Assembly (NCBI RefSeq): GCF_002723995.1
Contig: NZ_BEWP01000001.1
Span: 62,001 to 126,000, forward strand
Length of the DNA: 64,000 nucleotides
From: Gluconobacter kondonii
GTDB lineage: Bacteria > Pseudomonadota > Alphaproteobacteria > Acetobacterales > Acetobacteraceae
Direction: 5' to 3'
Notes under the pieces: model-generated
What the model was told of the DNA's origin: nothing
Databases searched by the model: none
What the model saw: only the letters and a program-made list of their open reading frames with translations
Part shown: positions 8,575-15,775 of the stretch, piece after piece
Layout: each line of letters begins with the position of its first letter
How positions within the stretch are numbered: position 1 is the first letter of the stretch
Translations under genes and position numbers: made by a program

Positions 8575-9861
8575 TCAGTCCTTGAAGCGCTTGAGGATGA
8601 TGCTCGCATTCGTGCCGCCAAAGCCGAAGCTGTTGGACAGGGCGACGTCGATCTTACGCTGCTGGGCGACATGCGCCACGCGGTCGATCACGCTTTCACG
8701 CGCCGGATTGTCCAGGTTCAACGTGGGCGGTACGACGCCGTCACGGATGGCCTGAAGGCAGAAGATCGCCTCAACCGCACCGGCCGCCCCCAGAAGATGG
8801 CCAATGGCCGACTTCGTGGAGGACATGACCAAACGCTTGGCGTCCTCGCCGAAGAAACGCTCGACCGCGTCCAGCTCAAGGTCATCCGCCATGGTGGAGG
8901 TGCCGTGAGCGTTGACATAGTCGATATCGGCCGTGGTCAGGCCACCGCTGTTGCGCAGCGCGGCCTTCATGGCACGGAACGCACCCTCATGGCCTTCAGC
9001 CGGGGCCGTGATGTGATGGGCATCACCGGACATGCCGTAGCCGCCGATTTCACCGTAAATCTTTGCGCCACGGCGCTTGGCGTGCTCAAGCTCCTCAAGC
9101 ACGACCACACCGGCACCCTCACCCATGATGAAGCCGTCGCGGTCCTTGTCCCAAGGGCGAGAAGCCTTGGTCGGATCGTCATTGGAAGCGGTGGACAGCG
9201 CGCGGGCCGAGCAGAACCCGGCAATGCCGAGCGAGCAGATCGCAGCTTCCGCACCACCCGCAATCATCACGTCCGCATCGCCATACTGGATCAGACGCGA
9301 GGCGTCGCCGATGGCGTGAACGCCCGTCGCACAGGCCGTCACGACCGCATGGTTCGGTCCTTTGAATCCGTAGCGGATCGAAAGATGGCCGGAAATCAGA
9401 TTGATCAGGGCCGAAGGAATGAAGAACGGCGACAGACGGCGGGCTTTGCCGCTCGAAACCGTCAGAGAGCCGTCATAAATCGTCTGAAGACCGCCGATAC
9501 CCGAGCCGATCATGACGCCAGTGGCGCAGCGATCGTCTTCGTCCTCAGGCTTCCAGCCTGAATCCTCGACAGCCTGAATGGCTGCGGCAAGGCCCAGATG
9601 GATGAAGCGATCCATCTTCTTCTGGTCCTTGACCGGCACCCAGTCGGACAACGTGAGACCACCTTCCGCCGTCGGGCCGTCCGGAACCTGTCCGGCGACC
9701 TGGGCAGGAAGTTCGGAGGGATCGAAATGCGTGATCCGGCCAATGCCGGACTGTCCTTCGATCAGCCGCTTCCAGGTCAGTTCCGCGCCCACAGCCAGTG
9801 GGCTGACAACACCGATACCGGTTACGACGACACGCCGCCCGTTAGTTGCAGTCCCGCTCAT
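8575..9861 (-). CDS. fabF: Beta-ketoacyl-ACP synthase II FabF
   Basis: A 428-residue condensing enzyme that elongates acyl-ACP with malonyl-ACP. The Cys-His-His triad is visible: active cysteine in VVTACATGVHAIG, first histidine in VNAHGTSTMADD, and second histidine in KSAIGHLLGAAGAVE. The C-terminal FGFGGTNASIIL loop is intact. The chosen ATG at 9861 follows AAGAGG at five bases; a GTG 18 bases upstream is the alternative. It lies between acpP and mltG. The acpP-fabF gap of 134 bases contains strong hairpins (separate entry), so its expression relative to acpP may be set by RNA structure. Confidence 0.97.
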   Translation of the reverse strand: MSGTATNGRRVVVTGIGVVSPLAVGAELTWKRLIEGQSGIGRITHFDPSELPAQVAGQVPDGPTAEGGLTLSDWVPVKDQKKMDRFIHLGLAAAIQAVEDSGWKPEDEDDRCATGVMIGSGIGGLQTIYDGSLTVSSGKARRLSPFFIPSALINLISGHLSIRYGFKGPNHAVVTACATGVHAIGDASRLIQYGDADVMIAGGAEAAICSLGIAGFCSARALSTASNDDPTKASRPWDKDRDGFIMGEGAGVVVLEELEHAKRRGAKIYGEIGGYGMSGDAHHITAPAEGHEGAFRAMKAALRNSGGLTTADIDYVNAHGTSTMADDLELDAVERFFGEDAKRLVMSSTKSAIGHLLGAAGAVEAIFCLQAIRDGVVPPTLNLDNPARESVIDRVAHVAQQRKIDVALSNSFGFGGTNASIILKRFKD

Positions 9862-9884
9862 CGATGCCTCTTGTCTCACGTTAT

Positions 9885-9977
9885 GTCCGGGTCTTGCAGC
9901 CGGACCTCATGACAAGGCCCGGCTGCCCTTCCGCCCCATGACGAGGCGGGAATCCGGAGCCGGAAAACCGGCCCCGG
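9885..9977 (-). promoter_or_regulatory. Hairpins in the acpP-fabF intergenic region
   Basis: Two GC-rich inverted repeats lie here. The stem 9954-9963 / 9968-9977 is ten base pairs with one mismatch and an AAAA loop on the plus strand (TTTT on the transcript). A second is GTCCGG at 9885-9890 against CCGGAC at 9900-9905. Neither is followed by a T run on the minus strand. They could stabilise the acpP message 3' end, act as a processing site or partly terminate, keeping ACP in excess over FabF. That role is inference. Confidence 0.45.
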
Positions 9978-9995
9978 TCAGTCTGAGGACTGGCC

Positions 9996-10235
9996 TCAGG
10001 CTGCCTTCTGCTTTTCGATGTAGTCGATGGCATCCTTGACGGTTGCGATCTTCTCGGCTGCATCTTCCGGGATCTCGACGGAGAAGGCTTCTTCGAAAGC
10101 CATGACCAGCTCAACCGTGTCGAGGCTATCTGCGCCCAGATCGTCGATGAACGACGCGTCCGGCGTTACCTTGCTTTCGTCCACACCGAGGTGCTCGACA
10201 ACGATCTTCTTTACCTTGTCAGCAATGTCGCTCAT
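9996..10235 (-). CDS. acpP: Acyl carrier protein
   Basis: A 79-residue, strongly acidic four-helix ACP. The phosphopantetheine attachment serine sits in the [18 protein letters not shown] block, serine near residue 37. It carries growing acyl chains for FabD, FabG and FabF encoded alongside, and supplies acyl groups for lipid A and phospholipid acyltransferases. The ATG at 10235 follows AAGGAA at eight bases; a longer frame from 10256 has no better signal. The distance to fabG is 222 bases, larger than elsewhere in the operon, so acpP may have its own promoter, though I could not identify one with confidence. Confidence 0.97.
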   Translation of the reverse strand: MSDIADKVKKIVVEHLGVDESKVTPDASFIDDLGADSLDTVELVMAFEEAFSVEIPEDAAEKIATVKDAIDYIEKQKAA

Positions 10236-10457
10236 CTGTTCGTTCCTTATGCCCATCCGGGACTCTGTTGCCCGTCCGGTGCGTTACATCAAAACTCGTA
10301 CTGCCGCCTGCCAGTCCGGAAGCCCAGTGGTTCCTCCAGAGCAGGGCCGCCCCCGTTGAAGGGGAGGCGTTGCCGCCGGAAGAACCGGACATCAGCCTTC
10401 AGCAGGCCGGGCAAAGCAGCGCGCGATTAGCATGCTTTAACCAAAAAGGCCAAGCAT

Positions 10458-11198
10458 TCACACCATCGCCATGCCACCATTGACATGCAGGGTCGTACCC
10501 GTGACCCATGCTGCCTCTTCGGAAGCCAGATATACCACTGCGGACGCCACGTCACCAGTATTCCCCATCCGACCGAGCGGAATAGAACCAACCAGCTTTT
10601 CGCGGACCGCTTCCGGCAGCACATCGGTCATCGGCGTTTCGATGAAACCGGGGGCTACGACATTAACCGTCACACCACGCGGACCGGCTTCCTGCGCCAG
10701 AGATTTGCTCATACCCACGATACCGGCCTTGGCGGCGGCGTAGTTGGCCTGACCGGCATTGCCCGTCGTTCCCACCACGGAAGCGATCGAGATGATCCGA
10801 CCCGCACGACGGCGCAGCATCCCCTTGAGGGCTGCACGGGCCAGACGGAACGGGCTTTCCAGATCGACCGTCAGAACCTGCGACCAGTCGCTGTCCTTCA
10901 TGCGGATGGCCAGCGTATCGCGCGTCAGACCGGCATTGTTGACCAGAATGTCCAGCGGAGCACCCGCAACGGCTTCGGCCTTCGCAACGAGGCCGTCAGC
11001 CTCAGCGGGGTCAGACAGGTTGGCGACAGCGATATGGGCGCGCTCGCCCAGGCTGTCGGCCAGTTCCTGAAGGGCCGCTTCGCGCGTACCACTGAGCACG
11101 ACCGTTGCGCCCTGCGCGTGAAGCTGGCGGGCGATGGCAGCACCAATACCACCTGATGCGCCCGTCACGAGGGCCGTCTTGCCGGAAAGAGAAAACAT
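10458..11198 (-). CDS. fabG: 3-oxoacyl-ACP reductase FabG
   Basis: A 246-residue classical short-chain dehydrogenase. NADPH-binding TGASGGIG lies at residues 13-20, LVNNAG near 86-91, the catalytic serine in IISIASVVG and the YxxxK pair in YAAAKAG near 153-157. The end VTGTTLHVNGGMAMV is the typical FabG C-terminus. It reduces 3-oxoacyl-ACP in the elongation cycle. The gap to fabD upstream is 12 bases and the ATG is preceded by AAGGA. Gene order fabD-fabG-acpP-fabF separates it from the many other SDRs of this organism, two of which are also in this window. Confidence 0.95.
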   Translation of the reverse strand: MFSLSGKTALVTGASGGIGAAIARQLHAQGATVVLSGTREAALQELADSLGERAHIAVANLSDPAEADGLVAKAEAVAGAPLDILVNNAGLTRDTLAIRMKDSDWSQVLTVDLESPFRLARAALKGMLRRRAGRIISIASVVGTTGNAGQANYAAAKAGIVGMSKSLAQEAGPRGVTVNVVAPGFIETPMTDVLPEAVREKLVGSIPLGRMGNTGDVASAVVYLASEEAAWVTGTTLHVNGGMAMV

Positions 11199-11210
11199 GA
11201 TCGGTTGTCC

Positions 11211-12155
11211 TTAAAGGGTCTTGAGCAGGGCTTCGATTTCGGCAGGCGTCCCGGCATTGCTGGTGGCCAGTTCGGGGGCGATACGACGCGCCAGACCGCA
11301 CAGGACCTTGCCTGCGCCAAGCTCGTGCATGTTCGTCACACCCATCGCCACCATCGCCTGCACGCTCTCGCGCCAGCGTACGGTGCCCGTCACCTGCTTG
11401 ACGAGCAGGTCGCGGATAACAGCAGGATCGGTCACTTTGGCAGCCGTGACATTGGCAATCACGGGAACGGACGGTGCGTTCAGCGTCGCAGTCGCCAGCG
11501 CATCTTCCATCTCGCGTGCAGCAGGCGCCATCAGCGACGAATGGAAGGGGGCGGAGACCGGCAGTTTCACTGCGCGCTTGATGCCATGTTCCTTGGCCAC
11601 GGTAATTGCGCGGTCGATAGCGCTCATCACACCGGACACAACGATCTGACCACCGCCATTGTCGTTGGCGATCTCCAGCGTCTCGCCCTGAGAGGCTTCA
11701 TCGCAGATCGCACGGGCCTGAGACGCATCCACACCCAGAAGAGCCGCCATGCCGCCCTCCCCGGCCGGAACAGCACGCTGCATGGCCTGACCACGCAGAC
11801 GCAATAGACGCGCACCTTCCGCAATTCCCAGCGTACCAGCGGCGGCCAGCGCGGAATATTCACCCAGCGAATGCCCGGCCAGCAGAGCCGCCTTGTCCGC
11901 CAGTTTGAAGCCACCTTCGCTTTCCAAAGCACGCACGGCGGCCAGCGAGACCGCGAACAGCGCGGGCTGGGCATTTTCCGTCCGCGTCAGCTCATCCGCA
12001 TCACCAGCGAACATCAGGCGCGACAGATGATCGCCCAGCGCCTCATCCACTTCCTGAAAAACGGCGCGAGAGGATGCAAAAGCCTCGTGAAGGGCCTGCC
12101 CCATCCCGACGGACTGGCTCCCCTGTCCCGGAAAGACGAACGCGTGAACCGACAT
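11211..12155 (-). CDS. fabD: Malonyl-CoA:ACP transacylase FabD
   Basis: A 314-residue acyltransferase that loads malonyl onto ACP. It begins with HAFVFPGQGSQSVGMG, has the nucleophile elbow LLAGHSLGEYSALAAAG with the active serine in GHSLG near residue 95, the arginine block AVPAGEGGMAALLG and the catalytic histidine in VSAPFHSSLM near residue 204. The ATG at 12155 is preceded by AGGGGG; an upstream extension to 12212 lacks a ribosome binding site. It appears to be the first gene of the operon. The fabH and plsX genes often found before fabD are not here. Confidence 0.96.
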   Translation of the reverse strand: MSVHAFVFPGQGSQSVGMGQALHEAFASSRAVFQEVDEALGDHLSRLMFAGDADELTRTENAQPALFAVSLAAVRALESEGGFKLADKAALLAGHSLGEYSALAAAGTLGIAEGARLLRLRGQAMQRAVPAGEGGMAALLGVDASQARAICDEASQGETLEIANDNGGGQIVVSGVMSAIDRAITVAKEHGIKRAVKLPVSAPFHSSLMAPAAREMEDALATATLNAPSVPVIANVTAAKVTDPAVIRDLLVKQVTGTVRWRESVQAMVAMGVTNMHELGAGKVLCGLARRIAPELATSNAGTPAEIEALLKTL

Positions 12156-12227
12156 GGATCCCCCTGCTGGCAGTGAATTTAAGGTTTTGCGTGATGCGTC
12201 CTCACGCTCCATCTGTCAAATCCAACA

Positions 12228-12974
12228 TCAGTTTTTACGCTTGAGCGTAAAGAATTCATCTGTCGGAATTTTCACACGGATCATGGAAAACGGCCTGTCG
12301 GAGCGGAATACGGTGCCATTCTGATAATCCTGCGGGCGGAGAATGAACGTGTAAGGCACGGCGCCCTGATTATCGACCAGAAGCCGTGCCGTACCGTTTT
12401 CCACGGCTTCAAAACGCGCGCCGGGAGCGACATCAATCTTCAGCCGGTGCGCATCAGGCGCAAGAAAGGCGAGGATTACGCCAAAGAAATCGCGGATGGC
12501 GGCATTGATCTCCCCCATCCAGCCCACGGCCTGTTCTTTCGTAAAAGTCGGCGCCGGGAGAGGATCAACCTCGATCGCCAACTCAAGCTGGACCTTCCGG
12601 TTGGGCGGCAGGGTTAGCAGAACCGGAGGATTTTCCGCCAGAAGGGCCTCGGAACGAGGAAAATGCATCTCCCGATCCTGACCAACGAAAAGCGGAATAT
12701 CACCTTCTTTGGTATGGAGGACGACCCGCGCCTCAGACGGCACGGCATGGTCAGGCAGAATATCACCCAAAAAATGGAGGGACAGATTTTTCCCCGCCTT
12801 CTCCGGCAGACGGTCAAACCGGTCATAGACCCGGTAAATGCCTTTATAACTCCCAACCCGCATAGCGTGCTGGCCGGTAACGGTGACAGTTTCTTCCGGT
12901 TCAGCGGAAACGCCGGAAAATGGTGCGAACGAAAGGACAGCAAGCAATCCCACGCTGATACCGGCTTTTTTCAA
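12228..12974 (-). CDS. Secreted protein of unknown function
   Basis: I do not recognise this 248-residue protein. It has a clear Sec signal peptide (MKKAG start, hydrophobic core to about residue 22, cleavage near VSA/EP). The mature part is predicted beta-rich with alternating hydrophobic strands (ARVVLHTKEGDIPLFVG, VLLTLPPNRKVQLELAIEV) and a short helical stretch near AAIRDFFGVILAFLAP. The TTG start at 12974 is supported by GGGAGG about ten bases upstream. It reads towards fabD but is separated from it by 72 bases, and 44 bases separate it from the methyltransferase upstream, so it may share a transcript with the latter. No catalytic motif is visible; a periplasmic adaptor or chaperone-like fold is possible. 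Confidence 0.65.
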   Translation of the reverse strand: MKKAGISVGLLAVLSFAPFSGVSAEPEETVTVTGQHAMRVGSYKGIYRVYDRFDRLPEKAGKNLSLHFLGDILPDHAVPSEARVVLHTKEGDIPLFVGQDREMHFPRSEALLAENPPVLLTLPPNRKVQLELAIEVDPLPAPTFTKEQAVGWMGEINAAIRDFFGVILAFLAPDAHRLKIDVAPGARFEAVENGTARLLVDNQGAVPYTFILRPQDYQNGTVFRSDRPFSMIRVKIPTDEFFTLKRKN

Positions 12975-13018
12975 ACCTTTTCCCTCCCGCTCGGCCCCAT
13001 CTTCATGACAAAGAATAG

Positions 13019-13897
13019 CTATCCAATCTTCTGCATCACGATCAGCACCTGTGGCAACCGGACGGGATTGTCCATGTATTCGATCAGGCGGAACAGACTA
13101 CCCCATGCCTTGATGATGTAATTCCGCGGAATGATCGCCTCGCCATAATGCGACTGGGGCTGAGGCGGTTTTGAGGAGGCTGCATGAAGAAAGCGTCCGG
13201 CCTCAAACTCCGCATTCGCACGCGCTTCATCCGTGAAACTGTCGGCACAGGCCTCGTGCCACGGATGTTCCAGACGGATGCCGGAAGCGCGTTTGAGCCG
13301 CTGCTCGGCGCAGAAAGCGATGAACCGGCGGCTCTGCGTCGTCATCACCAGAATCCCGCCTGGTCTGAGCAGACGGTGAAATTCCCGGACCCAGTGTCCC
13401 GCAAGAAACTCGTCCAGATGCGAAAATACCGACCATGACGTAATCAGATCAAAGCTTTCCGACGTCAGAAGCATGGGCGGCACCAGATCGCAGCCCAGAA
13501 AATTCAGCGCAGGATTAGATCGCCGTGCGGCCATGAGAAAACGGTCCGTGGTTTCCGCACCATACACATTGGAAGGCCGGATATCTTTCATGAACAGGCG
13601 GGCGATACGCCCCCAGCCACATCCAAAATCAAGCAATCGCGTTTCGGGGCGGACCGGACGTCCGGCATAGGCGCAGTACGCCTTGATTTCCCGAAAGAAG
13701 ACATGGGCTTCATGGATGGAAATTTCCCCGTGATGCCCATGGATTTCCCGTTGCAGATCCTCGGGGGGAAAGGACGGCATCGTCACATCCTGAATTTCAG
13801 GAATGCGCACGGACGACACCAGAACCTGCAGCCATTCCTCGTCGCTGATGCCCCCGAAAGTCTCAAAGACGGCACTAATGCTTTCAGAATGGCTCAT
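13019..13897 (-). CDS. Class I SAM-dependent methyltransferase
   Basis: A 292-residue Rossmann-fold methyltransferase. Motif I is LLDFGCGWGRIAR near residues 86-98, followed by the acidic strand end NVYGAETTDRF, and motif IV-like SFDLITSWSVFSHLDE with the post-IV block LRPGGILVMTTQSR. The N-terminal 80 residues and the C-terminal 90 are family-specific and give no substrate. Similar proteins near glycosyltransferases methylate sugars, but here the neighbours are a secreted protein and, divergently, an SDR. Start is ATG 13897 with GGCGGGA upstream; a TTG directly before it (13900) is an alternative. Confidence 0.8.
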   Translation of the reverse strand: MSHSESISAVFETFGGISDEEWLQVLVSSVRIPEIQDVTMPSFPPEDLQREIHGHHGEISIHEAHVFFREIKAYCAYAGRPVRPETRLLDFGCGWGRIARLFMKDIRPSNVYGAETTDRFLMAARRSNPALNFLGCDLVPPMLLTSESFDLITSWSVFSHLDEFLAGHWVREFHRLLRPGGILVMTTQSRRFIAFCAEQRLKRASGIRLEHPWHEACADSFTDEARANAEFEAGRFLHAASSKPPQPQSHYGEAIIPRNYIIKAWGSLFRLIEYMDNPVRLPQVLIVMQKIG

Positions 13898-14101
13898 CAA
13901 TTCCCGCCAAAGCCGTGTCGTAACGTTTATTTAACGCATTCTTGCAGGCGCGGAAACATATGACCAGAGCCGGTTTAGGAAAATCGCAACCTTCGTTCCC
14001 ACTCCGTGCCAGACCGGATCCATTTGACACAATTCCGTGTAACTTTCGGAAAACAGGCGGTTTTTTGTAGAATCCCAAAAACAAAGAACCGATGGTTTAC
14101 A

Positions 14102-14130
14102 CCGTCATGGCATTCACATGCGGATGACGG
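14102..14130 (+). promoter_or_regulatory. Nested inverted repeat upstream of the SDR gene
   Basis: CCGTCAT at 14102-14108 pairs perfectly with ATGACGG at 14124-14130, and an inner GCAT/ATGC pair nests inside it. The repeat ends 22 bases before the ATG at 14153. It may be a leader hairpin or a repressor operator. No regulator gene is adjacent and I cannot name a binding protein. Confidence 0.4.
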
Positions 14131-14152
14131 ACAATCGAAGGATCTTTTTTCA

Positions 14153-14932
14153 ATGTCCCTTTCTGGAAAAGTTGCTGCCGTCACGGGCGCCGCCCAGGGT
14201 ATCGGCAAGGCCATTGCACTTCGTCTGGCCAAAGATGGCGCGGACGTCATTCTGCTGGACGTCAAACAGGATATTCTCGCCCAGACCGCCAAGGAGGTTG
14301 AAGCACTCGGACGGCGTGCCGTCGCGCTCACGGCCGATATCAGCAACCGCGACCAGTTCGCCACGACCCTGCGCGAAGCCGCAGATACGTTTGGCGGGCT
14401 GGATATCATGGTCAACAACGCCGGCATCTGTCAGGTCAAACCGGTTCTGGAGATCGAGCCTGCGGAAATCGAAAAGATCTTCAGCATCAACGTGCAGGGC
14501 GTGTTGTGGGGCATTCAGGCCGCTGCGAAGATTTTCCAGGAAAAGGGCACGAAAGGCAAAATCATCAATGCCTGTTCGATTGCCGGACATGAAGGCTACC
14601 CGCTGCTGGGCGCTTATTCCGCCACCAAATTCGCAGTCCGCGCCCTGACACAGTCAGCGGCCAAGGAACTGGCGTCCTCAGGGATCACGGTCAATTCCTA
14701 CTGCCCAGGCATTGTCGGCACCGATATGTGGGTCACGATCGACCAGCGCATGGCCGAAATTACTGGCGCGGATGTTGGCGCGACCTACAAGAAATATGTG
14801 GAAGGAATTGCTCTGGGCCGCGTGGAAACTGCCGATGACGTCGCGGGTTTCGTGGCCTATCTCTCCAGCAGCGACGCCGATTACATGACGGGTCAGTCTG
14901 TGCTGATCGACGGTGGCCTCGTCTTCCGCTGA
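14153..14932 (+). CDS. Acetoin/2,3-butanediol dehydrogenase-like short-chain dehydrogenase
   Basis: A 259-residue SDR with TGAAQGIG at residues 11-18, an acidic residue after the second strand (LLDVKQD), which favours NADH, and MVNNAGIC, the catalytic INACSIAGHEG serine region and YSATKFAV with the Tyr-Lys pair. The end YMTGQSVLIDGGLVFR and the SSGITVNSYCPGIVGTDMW block resemble (S)-acetoin-forming diacetyl reductases and meso-butanediol dehydrogenases, which interconvert diacetyl, acetoin and 2,3-butanediol. I start it at the ATG with GAAGGA about ten bases upstream rather than at 14006. It is monogenic and has a nested inverted repeat upstream. Confidence 0.75.
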   Translation: MSLSGKVAAVTGAAQGIGKAIALRLAKDGADVILLDVKQDILAQTAKEVEALGRRAVALTADISNRDQFATTLREAADTFGGLDIMVNNAGICQVKPVLEIEPAEIEKIFSINVQGVLWGIQAAAKIFQEKGTKGKIINACSIAGHEGYPLLGAYSATKFAVRALTQSAAKELASSGITVNSYCPGIVGTDMWVTIDQRMAEITGADVGATYKKYVEGIALGRVETADDVAGFVAYLSSSDADYMTGQSVLIDGGLVFR

Positions 14933-14943
14933 GACCAGAAATA

Positions 14944-14970
14944 AAGGGGGCCGGTTTCCCGCGCCCCCTT
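14944..14970. terminator. Hairpin between convergent genes
   Basis: AAGGGGGC (14944-14951) pairs with GCCCCCTT (14963-14970). It sits between the SDR and the convergent binding-protein gene. On the minus strand it is followed by TATTTCT, a weak T tract, so it probably ends the minus-strand transcript and may serve both directions. Confidence 0.55.
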
Positions 14971-14975
14971 AAATA

Positions 14976-15701
14976 TCAGCGCCCGATCAGACGGCCGCGC
15001 TGCCAGGCTTCAGCCGCGCTTTCAGGGTCCTGCCCGTCAACGGAAATGACGTAATCGAGGGCGCTCATGACCTTGTTGCCCAGCATCATTTCCGAAAGTT
15101 CGTCCAGCAGATCGCTGTCCGTCTGACGCGCGACATCTTCACGCAGGATCATTCGCGCAGACATCTCGCCACCCAGTAGACGTGACGGGTCTTCGAGCAC
15201 GGTCAGCAGATCGGTATGGAACACGGCGTGCGGCTGTGTTGCGACCACAAGCGGCTTTTCACCAGCATCGCGGGCCTTCTCCAGACGCTCGATCAGAGCA
15301 CCCTCGCCAATGCTTTCAATGGACAGAACCGAAAGCGCCGGAAGCTGCTTGAGGGCCTCTTCCAGAGCCTGACGGCTGTCATCGGCCACAATGATCCGAT
15401 CCACATCTGTTGCAGTCAGGGTTCCGACAGCGCCCAGTGGCGTCAGGGCCGCAAAGCTGACCACCGGCTGATAGAGGTCTCCCAGCACCCGAAGGCCCGG
15501 TCCGGCAAGATGCTCATCGCGCGGGAACCAGGCGGAAACCAGAAGGTCGACCTCCCCCTGTTCCAGCGCATCTTCGACATCATCGGGGTCCAGATCGACA
15601 TACTCGACCTCGACCTCATAGGCCTCAAGCACGCGCGCGACCGCGCTGGCACATCCCGCATGCAACGAGGTGTACAGATGGCCGATCGTCATTTGTGTCA
15701 T
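14976..15701 (-). CDS. OpuAC-type substrate-binding domain protein without signal peptide
   Basis: A 241-residue type II periplasmic-binding-protein fold of the glycine betaine/choline (OpuAC, ProX) family. IGHLYTSLHAGCASAVARVLEAY near the N-terminus is the first helix of lobe one, followed by DALEQGEVDLLVSAWFP, a region equivalent to the substrate-proximal stretch of OpuAC, and GEKPLVVATQPHAVF. There is no signal peptide or lipobox, and no permease or ATPase gene nearby. It may therefore be a cytoplasmic small-molecule sensor or an orphan domain, not a transport component. The assignment to the fold is fairly good; the ligand is unknown. Confidence 0.65.
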   Translation of the reverse strand: MTQMTIGHLYTSLHAGCASAVARVLEAYEVEVEYVDLDPDDVEDALEQGEVDLLVSAWFPRDEHLAGPGLRVLGDLYQPVVSFAALTPLGAVGTLTATDVDRIIVADDSRQALEEALKQLPALSVLSIESIGEGALIERLEKARDAGEKPLVVATQPHAVFHTDLLTVLEDPSRLLGGEMSARMILREDVARQTDSDLLDELSEMMLGNKVMSALDYVISVDGQDPESAAEAWQRGRLIGR

Positions 15702-15775
15702 GAGAATGGGTCCGTCAGGCAGAAAATTGAAACGTGAGACCGTGATTAGGCCCCACGTTCCAGTTTGTCACGACC

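Noticed and set aside
8503-9561. Open frame of 352 codons antisense to fabF
   Set aside because: Shadow of a strongly conserved gene, no domain, no ribosome binding site.
14024-14029. Perfect TTGACA as a -35 box upstream of the SDR gene
   Set aside because: The only -10-like sequence (TAGAAT at 14068) is 38 bases away; no matched pair was found.
15702-15775. GAAACGTG / CACGTTCC hairpin with a T-rich side as pepO terminator
   Set aside because: It needs a G-T pair and a 17-base loop; too weak to call.
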